Of a stretch of 42,000 bases of DNA, positions 34,909 to 41,976 are shown piece after piece. The translations under genes and the position numbers were made by a program. The DNA is taken from NCBI GenBank assembly GCA_023265875.1, contig JAHFSF010000003.1, positions 1 to 42,000 of the forward strand. Reading direction: 5' to 3'. The notes beneath the pieces are model-generated. The model had not been told where the DNA came from. It saw only the letters and a program-made list of their open reading frames with translations, and made no database searches. Source of the stretch: Gammaproteobacteria bacterium. GTDB taxonomy: Bacteria; Pseudomonadota; Gammaproteobacteria; Steroidobacterales; Steroidobacteraceae. Positions within the stretch are counted from its first letter, which is position 1. Each line of letters begins with the position of its first letter.

Positions 34909-35970
34909 TCAGCGCCGCGCCAGCCACGCGGAGATCGTCCGCGGCAGCAGATCCTGCGCGCGACGGCTGACATAGATGCCGATGTGGCCCCCATCGAACT
35001 CGAAATCGGTGCAATCGCGGCTGCCGACGAGTTTCGCCAGCGGCAGCGATGCGGACCGGGGCACAAGGTGATCCTGGCTCGCGTAGATATTGAGCAGCGG
35101 GCAGGCGATGTTTCGCAGTTCGACGCGGCCTGCTCCGATCTCGAGGCCCCCGCGCACCAGGCGATTCTCCTGGAAGAACCAGCGGATGAACTGGGCGAAT
35201 GCCGCACCGGCCTGGTCCGGACTGTCCGCGATCCATTTCTCCATGCGCAGGAAGTTGGCGAGCGCCGCGGGATCATCGATGGAGTCCGCGACGCCCGCAT
35301 ATTTCTGGCTGCCGAGGCGCAAGGGCATCAACAACTGGAAGGCGGCGTTCAACAGCTCACCGGGGAAATTGCCGAGCACTTCGACCATCCGGTCCACGTC
35401 CATTCCGCGGACCCACTTCGACAGCAGGTTCTCGGGCGTCTGGAAATCCACGGGCGTGACCATCGTGATGAGATTGCGCACCCGCTCCGGAAACATTGCG
35501 GCGTGGCACAGCGATAGCGTGCCGCCCTGGCACACGCCCAGCAGGTTCACCGATGCAACACCCTGCGTGCGGCGCACATGGTCGATGCAACCGCCAAGAT
35601 AGCGCCGCACGTAATCGTCGAGTTCGAGGAAACGGTCGGCCCGATCGGGGTATCCCCATTCAATCAGGTAGACGTCGAGGCCCCGGGCAAGAAGTCCACG
35701 GATCAGCGAGCGATCCGGCTGCAAGTCCATCATCCACGGCCGGTTGACCAGCGCGTAACAGATCACGACTGGCGGGAGACCCGCGCCTCGCGCCTGCGGC
35801 CGGTAATGGTAGAGGACGGTCTTTTCGATCTGATGCACGGCATCGCGCGGCGTGCATCCTCCGGTGTCCGCTTCGACTGCGGCGAGGGCCTGCATCGCGA
35901 CCGTCATGCGTCCGGAAAATTCAGCCATCTCTTGCGCTGCGCGCGCCGGATCGATCGCGAGGTGCGTCAT
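34909..35970 (-). CDS. phaC: Class III poly(3-hydroxyalkanoate) synthase subunit PhaC
   Basis: This 353-residue protein is the catalytic subunit of the PhaEC PHA synthase, which polymerises (R)-3-hydroxyacyl-CoA at granule surfaces. The length (about 355) is that of class III, not class I or II (about 560-600). The nucleophile elbow is GVCQGG with Cys147; the Asp is in YASQDHLVP and the His in DGGHIGIYVS. The segment PVVICYALVNRPWMMDLQPD is characteristic of class III enzymes. ATG 35970 lies in an ATGA overlap with the phaE stop, so the subunits are translationally coupled. Confidence 0.95.
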   Translation of the reverse strand: MTHLAIDPARAAQEMAEFSGRMTVAMQALAAVEADTGGCTPRDAVHQIEKTVLYHYRPQARGAGLPPVVICYALVNRPWMMDLQPDRSLIRGLLARGLDVYLIEWGYPDRADRFLELDDYVRRYLGGCIDHVRRTQGVASVNLLGVCQGGTLSLCHAAMFPERVRNLITMVTPVDFQTPENLLSKWVRGMDVDRMVEVLGNFPGELLNAAFQLLMPLRLGSQKYAGVADSIDDPAALANFLRMEKWIADSPDQAGAAFAQFIRWFFQENRLVRGGLEIGAGRVELRNIACPLLNIYASQDHLVPRSASLPLAKLVGSRDCTDFEFDGGHIGIYVSRRAQDLLPRTISAWLARR

Positions 35971-36644
35971 GGCGGCGTCGCGTACCGCGCGCGGTCCGAT
36001 TCGAGCGCCAGGATCCGCCGGTGCAGCGCATGCAGGCGCTCGCCGATTGCATCGACCTGCGAGCGGGTCGGAAGTCCACAGGCGCGCGACCATTCCTCGG
36101 CCAGCCGTTGTTGTGCAGAGCGCAATTCAACCGTCGCCGCCATCAGCTCGACCAGGGCCGCGGCAAACTCTTCGCCCTGCGCCGCGTTCGCGTAGGCCTG
36201 CTCGCCGCAGTCGACCCAGAAATTGTGCAGTTCACGCAGGCTCGTGATCGCTGACGCGGACGCGTCCGCGGCGACGAGCGCCGCGAGCAGTCTTGCAAAG
36301 GCGTCCTCCGCCACCGCGGTCAGCAGTCCGCCGAACCGCTGCACCGCGCGCTGGCTCCGCGTCGTTGCGGCCACCAGTTCCCCATGGGATTCCTGGTGGA
36401 GGCGCCAGGGCCCGAACCACGGCATTGCCGCCGCGGATTCGGGCGCGCTTGCCTGCACGTAGAGTCGTTGATACCGCCCGACGATCGCCGTGCGCAGACC
36501 CTCGAGTCCCTCCCTCAGCCCCCTTGCTGCGGTGACCGGATCCCGATTGCCGCCTGCGCCGATGAGTCTCCAGAGTTCAGCTGTCAGGCTCAGCCAGTCG
36601 TCACCAAACTCCCGGAGACGGCTCAGAGCCGCAGCGTTATGCAT
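35967..36644 (-). CDS. phaE: Class III PHA synthase subunit PhaE (short form)
   Basis: This 225-residue, mostly helical protein lies directly upstream of, and overlaps, phaC, the usual place of PhaE. The central segment with SLRELHNFWVDCGEQAYANA resembles the conserved core of PhaE, and a C-terminal helical stretch (RSQVDAIGERLHALHRRIL) is typical. It is shorter than the PhaE of Allochromatium (about 360 residues), with the N-terminal part reduced. The subunit is needed for activity of class III synthases and has no catalytic residues. The assignment rests on motif resemblance and gene order. Confidence 0.85.
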   Translation of the reverse strand: MHNAAALSRLREFGDDWLSLTAELWRLIGAGGNRDPVTAARGLREGLEGLRTAIVGRYQRLYVQASAPESAAAMPWFGPWRLHQESHGELVAATTRSQRAVQRFGGLLTAVAEDAFARLLAALVAADASASAITSLRELHNFWVDCGEQAYANAAQGEEFAAALVELMAATVELRSAQQRLAEEWSRACGLPTRSQVDAIGERLHALHRRILALESDRARYATPP

Positions 36645-36741
36645 CGACGGCGGTTCCTGCGGCTAAATGCGTGCAACGCAAAACAAAGCTCCCTGAGTTG
36701 ACCCAAAGCACCGCGGTAAAAAGCGTCTTACATCGTTGTTT

Positions 36742-36761
36742 ATTATACGTTTCCACGAAAC
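36742..36761 (-). promoter_or_regulatory. phaE-phaC promoter with overlapping inverted repeat
   Basis: On the minus strand there is a perfect TATAAT at 36742-36747. Directly upstream, inside the spacer, is a perfect inverted repeat GTTTC-CAC-GAAAC (36749-36761), a possible operator. No clear -35 is present at 17 bp; TTGATG at 36761-36766 is too close. Transcription would start near 36735, about 90 bp before phaE. Confidence 0.45.
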
Positions 36762-36796
36762 ATCAACTGACCATCCGGCGCGATCGACAAGTTCTC

Positions 36797-36825
36797 TTGC
36801 ACTGCAATAAACATTGCGCTAGCAT
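36797..36825 (+). promoter_or_regulatory. Phasin promoter with PhaR-like box over the -35
   Basis: TTGCAC (36797-36802), a 17-bp spacer and TAGCAT (36820-36825) form a plausible sigma-70 promoter for the phasin gene. The -35 lies in a perfect palindrome TTGCA-C-TGCAA (36797-36807). PhaR of Paracoccus binds TGC-rich palindromes near phasin genes, and phaR is the next gene, so this is the likely PhaR operator by inference. Confidence 0.5.
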
Positions 36826-36871
36826 AGCCTCAATCTCAGTACCGCCACGAACCCCGTTAAGGATGCCAGAA

Positions 36872-37231
36872 ATGACCAGCCCAACATTCGATTTCACCTC
36901 TTTCCTGGATGCGAGCAAGAAGGCCTTCGCGCCTGCCGTCAAGTTCAACGAACTGACCATCCAGGGTTTCGAGCGCGTTGCGCGCCAGCAGTTTGCGTTC
37001 GCCGGCGAAGTGCTGGAGTTTTCGCTGCAGCAGCTGCAGGTTGCCACTTCCGCCAAGGATTTCAACGACCTGACGGCCAAGCAGATCGAGCTCGCCACGC
37101 AGTTTGCCGAGAAGGCGACGCAGCGTTCGCAGGACCTGGTCAAGCTGTCGACCGAGCACCAGGCCCAGCTCAGCAAGTGGTTCGATTCGGCTGTCGCCGA
37201 AAGCACCAAGACGGCCAAGAAAGCCGCCTGA
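36872..37231 (+). CDS. phaP: Phasin family protein (PHA granule coat)
   Basis: This 119-residue helical protein is a phasin. It starts TSPTFDFTSFLDASKKAFAP, has the core KFNELTIQGFERVARQQFAF and long amphipathic helices (residues about 30-110), and ends with a Lys/Ala-rich tail. Phasins coat PHA granules and limit their size. ATG 36872 is chosen because AAGGA at 36859-36863 is eight bases upstream of it, whereas that same AAGGA overlaps the earlier ATG at 36863. The gene is divergent from phaE-phaC, precedes phaR, and is followed by a strong terminator. Symbol by family and context. Confidence 0.9.
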   Translation: MTSPTFDFTSFLDASKKAFAPAVKFNELTIQGFERVARQQFAFAGEVLEFSLQQLQVATSAKDFNDLTAKQIELATQFAEKATQRSQDLVKLSTEHQAQLSKWFDSAVAESTKTAKKAA

Positions 37232-37255
37232 AGAATCTTTGACCCTCCCCCCTCG

Positions 37256-37289
37256 GGACGGCGCACCTGCGGGTCGCCGTCCTTTTTTT
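37256..37289 (+). terminator. Rho-independent terminator after the phasin gene
   Basis: GGACGGCG (37256-37263) pairs perfectly with CGCCGTCC (37275-37282), followed by seven T (37283-37289). It is 24 bp after the phasin stop and separates its transcript from phaR. Confidence 0.92.
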
Positions 37290-37367
37290 CGCCCGATAAT
37301 CGCTGCGATCGTGCGCTTTGCCGCAGTGCGATAACGCACTGCAGGATCATCCGGTACACTCCCGGCC

Positions 37368-37871
37368 ATGAGCCAGGAACGCCTGATCAAGAAGTACGCC
37401 AACCGGCGTCTCTACGACGCGTCGATCAGCAAGCACGTCACGCTCGAGGACATCCGCGACCTGATCGTCCGCGGCGAAAAGATCCGGGTTGTCGAGGACA
37501 AGAGCGGAGAAGACATCACGCGGCTGATCCTGCTGCAGGTGATCGCCGAGCAGGAGCAGTTCGGCAAGCCGATCCTGACGACGCAGCTGCTGGAGTCGAT
37601 CATTCGCTATTACGGCGGACCGATGCAGGATTTCATGGCGCGCTACCTGGAACAGAGCGTCGGGGCCTTCATGCGCCAGCAGGAAAGCGTCCAGCAGCAG
37701 ATCTCCCAGATGCTGACCAGCGCACCGCCGCCGATGAACGCGATCGCCGAACTGACCCGCCAGAACATGGAACTCTGGAACCGGATGCAGGAAGGGATGC
37801 TGTCGATGATGGTTGCGCCGCGCAAGGCGCAACCGACCGACGATCCGGGCAGCGGCGCCGCCAAGACCTAA
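37368..37871 (+). CDS. phaR: Polyhydroxyalkanoate synthesis repressor PhaR
   Basis: This 167-residue protein has the conserved PhaR N-terminal DNA-binding domain (RLIKKYANRRLYDASISKHV, then TLEDIRDLIVRGEKIRVVEDKSGEDIT) and the PHA-accumulation-regulator region ILLQVIAEQEQFGKPILTT. The C-terminal half is Gln/Met-rich and helical, the part thought to sense polymer. PhaR represses phasin genes until PHA appears and sequesters it. The palindrome at 36797-36807 in front of the phasin gene is its probable target. The gene is preceded by the phasin terminator and so has its own promoter. Its TAA is the first base triplet of a 54-bp palindrome. Confidence 0.95.
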   Translation: MSQERLIKKYANRRLYDASISKHVTLEDIRDLIVRGEKIRVVEDKSGEDITRLILLQVIAEQEQFGKPILTTQLLESIIRYYGGPMQDFMARYLEQSVGAFMRQQESVQQQISQMLTSAPPPMNAIAELTRQNMELWNRMQEGMLSMMVAPRKAQPTDDPGSGAAKT

Positions 37872-37922
37872 CAAGGGGACGCTACCCTTTTTCCGCCGGA
37901 AAAGGGTAGAGTCCCCTTGTTA
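37869..37922. repeat. 54-bp near-perfect palindrome between convergent genes (REP-like or bidirectional terminator)
   Basis: TAACAAGGGGAC (37869-37880) pairs with GTCCCCTTGTTA (37911-37922), then after a single G/A mismatch CTACCCTTTT (37882-37891) pairs with AAAAGGGTAG (37900-37909), leaving a short GC-rich loop. The element begins with the stop codon of phaR and ends with that of the Ada-like gene. The GGGGACGCTACCC core resembles repetitive extragenic palindromes associated with RAYT transposases in some proteobacteria, from memory. Each arm is followed by a T/A run suiting termination in both directions. Confidence 0.8.
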
Positions 37923-38765
37923 CGCGCCGGCGCTCGCCGCGTGCTCCCAGGCAAGCATTGCCCGCTTGCGCTCGACACCCCAGTGATATCCACCGAGTGC
38001 GCCGTCGCGGCGCAGGACGCGGTGGCACGGGATGAGCCAGGCGACCGGATTTGCACCGACCGCCTGCCCCACGGCACGGCTTGCTTTCGGCTGGCCGATT
38101 GCACGCGCGATTGCCGAATAGCTGGTCGGGCCGCGTGCCGCGAGCTCCAGCAGCGCCCGCCAGACCTTGACCTGGAAATTGGTGCCAGGCACGGACAAGA
38201 CGACCTCCCCGCTCCGATCGGTGAAAATCTGCGCAACCAGCGCGGCAATCGCACCGTCATCGCGTTCCAGCGTCGCGCGCGACCAGCGGTTTTTCAGCAC
38301 TGCAAGCGCGGCCGCGTCGGATCCATCCACGAACACCAGATGAACCACGCCTCGCGCTGACAGCGCTGCGTGAACTCGACCGAAGGGCGATGCGGCATAA
38401 CCATGACGAAGCCGGATGCCGAGGCCGCCCGTCTTGTATTCGCCCGGCGTAACCGCCTCGAAGCTGACGAACAGGTCGTGCAGCCTGCCGCCGCCCGACA
38501 GGCCGGCCGCCCAGGCCGCTGCCAGCACGGAGCCGCGCTCATCCAGTTCCTGCTTCGCGACAGACAACGCAACCGTGCGCAGGTACCGCGTCGGCGACAG
38601 GCCCGCCCAGCGGCGGAATTCACGCGAGAAATGAAAGACACTGAGTCCGGCCACGCGCGCAAGCTCATCGAGTCCCGGCTGGCGATCGTGATGGCGATCG
38701 ATGTGGGCGATGACGCGCTCCATCCGGCGGTAGCTGGCGCACTCGACCTGTGTTTCCTGTCTCAT
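37920..38765 (-). CDS. AraC-type regulator/O6-methylguanine-DNA methyltransferase (Ada-like)
   Basis: This 281-residue protein has an AraC helix-turn-helix domain at residues about 13-112 (LDELARVAGLSVFHFSREFRRW, then ALSVAKQELDERGSVLAAAWAAG) and an MGMT domain at about 120-275 with the active-site PCHRV (Cys247). It lacks the N-terminal Cys-rich methylphosphotriester domain of E. coli Ada, so it can repair O6-alkylguanine but has no methylphosphotriester switch of the Ada type. The LNG-like GGYHWGVERKR segment after the active site is as expected. With the ATL gene at 625-978 the window holds two MGMT-fold proteins, one with the acceptor Cys and one without. It converges on phaR. Confidence 0.93.
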   Translation of the reverse strand: MRQETQVECASYRRMERVIAHIDRHHDRQPGLDELARVAGLSVFHFSREFRRWAGLSPTRYLRTVALSVAKQELDERGSVLAAAWAAGLSGGGRLHDLFVSFEAVTPGEYKTGGLGIRLRHGYAASPFGRVHAALSARGVVHLVFVDGSDAAALAVLKNRWSRATLERDDGAIAALVAQIFTDRSGEVVLSVPGTNFQVKVWRALLELAARGPTSYSAIARAIGQPKASRAVGQAVGANPVAWLIPCHRVLRRDGALGGYHWGVERKRAMLAWEHAASAGA

Positions 38766-38822
38766 ATGATCGCTAGATTGCAGCCGGCGCCCGATGCCGA
38801 CAACCCGGTTCTTGCTGTTCTT

Positions 38823-39308
38823 TCAGCCTTGCTTGCGGTGCCTGCCCAGGATGTCGTCAACGGAAATCGTGCCGGTTTCATCGAAGGGAATCGAGCGCAG
38901 GATTCCGAGCCGCGTGGACAGCTTGCCCTTCAGGCGATACGCGACGGTCTTGCGGGACTCGCGGTCACCGCCGGCAATCCGCAGCAGTGCGGAGGCGGCA
39001 TTGGCCGTGACGATCATGTCGAACTCGGCCTCGCCACGGGCCGGCACCGTGAACTCGCGCGCCGATACCCCGTGAGCGAATGGCTCGCCTGCCAGTTCCA
39101 CGTCGATATCCAGGCCCTTGACCGGCAGCTCCAGGTTATTTGGATTCTGCACGCGCAACCGAACTGCCAGACGCTGCTCGAACAGACCCGTTTCCAGGGC
39201 CTTGAGACCGACAAAGGACACTCTGGGAGTCTCCATGTGGGTCGAGAGTCCCGCGCAGCCGACCAGCAGCAGGGACAGTGCCAGCGTCGAGGTGCTAAAT
39301 CGCGTCAT
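38823..39308 (-). CDS. LEA14/WHy-type lipoprotein
   Basis: This 161-residue exported protein has a lipoprotein signal (TSTLALSLLLVGCAGLS, lipobox LVGC). The rest is one LEA type 2 (WHy) domain: VSFVGLKALETGLFEQRLAV, then the Asn-Pro signature VQNPNNLELPVKGLDIDVEL, then VTAN and KGKLSTRLGILRSIPFDETG. WHy proteins are linked to stress or desiccation tolerance; the molecular role in bacteria is unclear. It lies 57 bp downstream of no other gene on its strand and is divergent from the PadR gene across about 110 bp, so it is probably monocistronic. Confidence 0.87.
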   Translation of the reverse strand: MTRFSTSTLALSLLLVGCAGLSTHMETPRVSFVGLKALETGLFEQRLAVRLRVQNPNNLELPVKGLDIDVELAGEPFAHGVSAREFTVPARGEAEFDMIVTANAASALLRIAGGDRESRKTVAYRLKGKLSTRLGILRSIPFDETGTISVDDILGRHRKQG

Positions 39309-39354
39309 CAGGGCATCTTATCGGAGCGCCGGCGCCCAATGGCTGTCTTGCCGC

Positions 39355-39414
39355 TTGACTAGTATTAAGTTAGTAGTATTATTTGATGCCTAATGATACG
39401 AAACCAGTAGGCAT
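39355..39414 (+). promoter_or_regulatory. Promoter and operator-like repeats of the PadR operon
   Basis: TTGACT (39355-39360), a 16-bp spacer and TATTAT (39377-39382) form a strong sigma-70 promoter, unusually AT-rich for this window. TAGTATTA is repeated at 39360-39367 and 39374-39381. Downstream, ATGCCTA (39386-39392) and TAGGCAT (39408-39414) form a perfect 7-bp inverted repeat ending just before the GTG start. An autoregulatory PadR site is likely by inference. Confidence 0.6.
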
Positions 39415-39416
39415 TC

Positions 39417-39824
39417 GTGACTCCAGTGACCGGCGCAATCGCAGGCGATGAACAGGCTGAACAGGAGCGGCTGTCGCAGAAGTTCCAGCGAGAACTCAAT
39501 GCCGGGCTGGTCGGCCTCGTCCTGCTCGCGGTGCTCGACCAGGCGGGCGAGGATCTTTACGGCTACCAGATCGCCAAGCGCCTGCAGCAGCTCGCGGATG
39601 GCGGCTCGCCGGTCAAGCAGGGCGCGCTGTATCCGGTGCTGCGCCAGTTGTCGGCGAATGCCCTGCTGGTGAGCAGGATCGTGCCGTCCTATTCTGGCCC
39701 GCAGCGGCGCTATTACCGGATCACGGAAGCGGGGCGCAGGACGCTGGCCGAGTGGCGCGGAATCTGGCGCAGCACGCGTAATTTTGTCGACGGCTTCACG
39801 GAGTCCAAGGGAGCATTGTCATGA
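39417..39824 (+). CDS. PadR family transcriptional regulator
   Basis: This 135-residue protein has the PadR winged helix: LVGLVLLAVLDQAGEDLYGYQIAKRL, the recognition region GGSPVKQGALYPVLRQLSAN, the wing (SYSGPQRRYYRITEAGRRTL) and a final helix for dimerisation. PadR proteins typically repress their own operon, which here includes the adjacent membrane protein. The GTG start is set by the adjacent inverted repeat and the position of the conserved domain; an N-terminal extension of about 20 residues precedes the HTH. The stop overlaps the ATG of the next gene (ATGA). Confidence 0.9.
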   Translation: MTPVTGAIAGDEQAEQERLSQKFQRELNAGLVGLVLLAVLDQAGEDLYGYQIAKRLQQLADGGSPVKQGALYPVLRQLSANALLVSRIVPSYSGPQRRYYRITEAGRRTLAEWRGIWRSTRNFVDGFTESKGALS

Positions 39825-40741
39825 ACGACCGGACCGCCCCACGCTCGATAGAGCAATATCTCGCGGCCTTGAAAGAAGCGCTCGCCGGCGAAGACCCGGC
39901 GCTCGTGCAGGACGCGCTCTATGACGCCGAGGAATACCTGCGCGCCGAGGTCGCCGCGAATCCCGAACGCAACGAAGCGGATACGCTTGAACTGATCGCC
40001 AGCACCTACGGCGCGCCGGATGAGGTCGCCGCGGCCTATCGCACCACCGAGAAGCAGCTGCGCACCGCGCTCGCACCGCCGCCGCGTAAGCCGTCCCGGA
40101 CAGCGCTCGGCCGGTTCTTCGGCGTCTATGGAGATTCCCGCACCTGGACCGCCCTTTTCTTCATGTTGCTGTCGCTGGTGACTGGCATTGTCTATTTCAC
40201 GGCGACGATCACCGGCCTGTCCCTGTCGGCAGGACTCCTGGTGCTGATCATCGGCATTCCCTTCTTCCTGCTCTTTGTCGGCTTCACGCGCGTGCTGGCG
40301 CTCGCCGAAGGCCGCTTGATCGAAGGGCTGCTGGGCGAGCGGATGCCGCGCCGGCCGGTTTATCCCAGCAAGGGCATGCCGATCGGCACGCGGATCAAGG
40401 AGATGCTGACGGACCGGCGCACCTGGACGACGATGTTCTATTTCCTGGTGATGCTGCCGCTCGGAATCCTGTATTTCACGATTGCGATCACCGGCGTCAC
40501 GGCCGGGCTCGGCCTCGTTTTCGGCTCGATTGCAGGCCTGTTGCTGGAGGCCGGCGTCGGCTCTGGTGGCATCAGCATCGACGACAGCATCTACATGACG
40601 CCGTCGCCCGTGCTCGCGCCGGTTGTGTTAGCGCTCGGCGTCCTGCTGCTGACTTGCGTGCTCCATCTGGTGCGGGGCATCGGCCACGTCCACGGGAATT
40701 TCGCCAAGCACCTGCTGGTCGCCCGCGCGGACCCGGCCTGA
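39821..40741 (+). CDS. HAAS/DUF1700-type membrane protein with duplicated sensor-like region
   Basis: This 306-residue protein has an N-terminal soluble HAAS-like helical domain (IEQYLAALKEALAGEDPALV, then ADTLELIASTYGAPDEVAAAYR) followed by four or more helices of the 'putative sensor' kind. The membrane part contains two similar blocks: DSRTWTALFFMLLSLVTGIV (with YFTATITG) and DRRTWTTMFYFLVMLPLGIL (with YFTIAITG), an internal duplication. Genes of this kind follow PadR genes in many bacteria, and the pair is thought to respond to envelope or drug stress. It is translationally coupled to the PadR gene by ATGA and followed 16 bp later by an exported protein. Function unknown. Confidence 0.83.
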   Translation: MNDRTAPRSIEQYLAALKEALAGEDPALVQDALYDAEEYLRAEVAANPERNEADTLELIASTYGAPDEVAAAYRTTEKQLRTALAPPPRKPSRTALGRFFGVYGDSRTWTALFFMLLSLVTGIVYFTATITGLSLSAGLLVLIIGIPFFLLFVGFTRVLALAEGRLIEGLLGERMPRRPVYPSKGMPIGTRIKEMLTDRRTWTTMFYFLVMLPLGILYFTIAITGVTAGLGLVFGSIAGLLLEAGVGSGGISIDDSIYMTPSPVLAPVVLALGVLLLTCVLHLVRGIGHVHGNFAKHLLVARADPA

Positions 40742-40757
40742 AACGGTCCACCTGCGA

Positions 40758-41345
40758 ATGATGCCAGTGATCGCATTCCTCCTGCTTGCGCAAGCTGCGA
40801 TGGTTCCCGCTCCCACGGCCGTGGCTGGAGCACAGCCGAAGGACCCTTGCCTGCCGGGTGAAGGCGGGTTCCTCACCATGCAGCTTCGCGGCAGCATCGA
40901 GGCCGAAGTGGATTGGCGCGGCGCCGGCCTCCGCTGCACGGGCATGGCCCGCCCCGACGGTCTCGGCCTGCGGCTCCGCTTCTCGGGCCAGCTGCCGGGA
41001 TCCGGCGAGCTCGCCATCGTCTTCGCGGCGCCCGAACTCGGCATGGGGGTCTCGGCGCGCGGCGTGCCGGTCAACGTGACGCTGCTGGACGACGCCGGGC
41101 AGCATATCTACGGTACACGCGGCGACGGTCGCTGCACTTTTGATGAAGTTGATCAGCAAGCCCTGACGGACGCGTCACTGCCACCGCGGAGCTTCCGGGT
41201 CAGCGCGCGTGGCTTCTGCACGGTGCCCGCGCGCGCCGTTGACGGCGATGGCGCTGTACTGCTGACGCGATTCGATTTCGCCGGGATCGTAACCTTTGCA
41301 GGCGCTGATGGCGCGCCGGCGGCACCCGATAAGCCATTGAAATGA
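40758..41345 (+). CDS. Exported protein of unknown function
   Basis: This 195-residue protein has a Sec signal (PVIAFLLLAQAAMVPAPTAV, cleavage probably near AVAGA). The mature part is beta-rich, with four Cys, among them DPCLPGEGG, LRCTGMARP, GRCTFDEVD and RGFCTVPAR, which could form two disulfides. I recognise no family. Its ATG is followed at once by a second ATG; both are possible starts. It lies 16 bp after the sensor-like gene and its stop overlaps the DUF192 gene (ATGA), so it belongs to the same run and its product probably works in the periplasm beside the DUF192 protein. Confidence 0.75.
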   Translation: MMPVIAFLLLAQAAMVPAPTAVAGAQPKDPCLPGEGGFLTMQLRGSIEAEVDWRGAGLRCTGMARPDGLGLRLRFSGQLPGSGELAIVFAAPELGMGVSARGVPVNVTLLDDAGQHIYGTRGDGRCTFDEVDQQALTDASLPPRSFRVSARGFCTVPARAVDGDGAVLLTRFDFAGIVTFAGADGAPAAPDKPLK

Positions 41346-41854
41346 AACATCTTATCGCCGTCCTCAGCTTGGCGGTGATTTGCGCCGGGGCCGCGCAGGC
41401 GCTGGGCCAGCGCGCGCCTGCGACTTTGGCGGGCTTGCCCCAGGTCGAGCTCCGGGTCATCACGGCCAGGGGCGAGCACAAATTCCAGGTCTGGATCGCC
41501 GAAAACGAGCAAAGCCGTGCGCAGGGATTGATGTTTATCAAGGAGTTAGCGGCCAACCAGGGCATGTTGTTCCTGTTCGACCGGCCCCGGTTCACGTCCT
41601 TCTGGATGAAAAATACCTACCTGTCGCTGGACATCATCTTCATTGACCCGGCGGGACTCGTCGTCAATGTCGCAAAGGACACGACGCCCCTGTCGATCGA
41701 GTCCGTCGAATCGGCAGCCCCGGTGACGGCTGTGCTTGAGCTCAATGCCGGCACGGCCGAGCGCATCGGGCTCAAAGCCCGCGACCGCATACGGTTCGTC
41801 GCCCCGCACAATCAGGCGTCACCGCCACCGGCCAGCACGCTTCCAGGGTCCTGA
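41342..41854 (+). CDS. DUF192 family exported protein
   Basis: This 170-residue protein has a Sec signal (KHLIAVLSLAVICAGAAQA, cleavage near AQA-LG) and a DUF192 domain: VWIAENEQSRAQGLMFIKEL, MLFLFDRPRFTSFWMKNTYL and SLDIIFIDPAGLVVNV, then VTAVLELNAGTAERIGLKARD. DUF192 proteins are small beta-barrel-like secreted proteins of unknown biochemical role. Translationally coupled to the preceding exported protein by ATGA. A hairpin plausible as terminator follows at 41949. Confidence 0.92.
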   Translation: MKHLIAVLSLAVICAGAAQALGQRAPATLAGLPQVELRVITARGEHKFQVWIAENEQSRAQGLMFIKELAANQGMLFLFDRPRFTSFWMKNTYLSLDIIFIDPAGLVVNVAKDTTPLSIESVESAAPVTAVLELNAGTAERIGLKARDRIRFVAPHNQASPPPASTLPGS

Positions 41855-41948
41855 CTGTCTCTTTTCTGCAACGAACGGCAGGCTGTTGCGCCGGTCGTCA
41901 ATAACGCTATCCGGCTGTCACACGATGCTTGTTTTCAGGCTGAAATCG

Positions 41949-41976
41949 CGGGCTGGATTTCCGGCCCGTTTGTTGT
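41949..41976 (+). terminator. Possible terminator of the DUF192 operon
   Basis: CGGGCTGG (41949-41956) can pair with CCGGCCCG (41961-41968), with one G-T pair and a four-base loop, followed by the T-rich TTTGTTGT. It lies 95 bp after the DUF192 stop; no gene is seen between 41855 and 42000. Confidence 0.5.
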
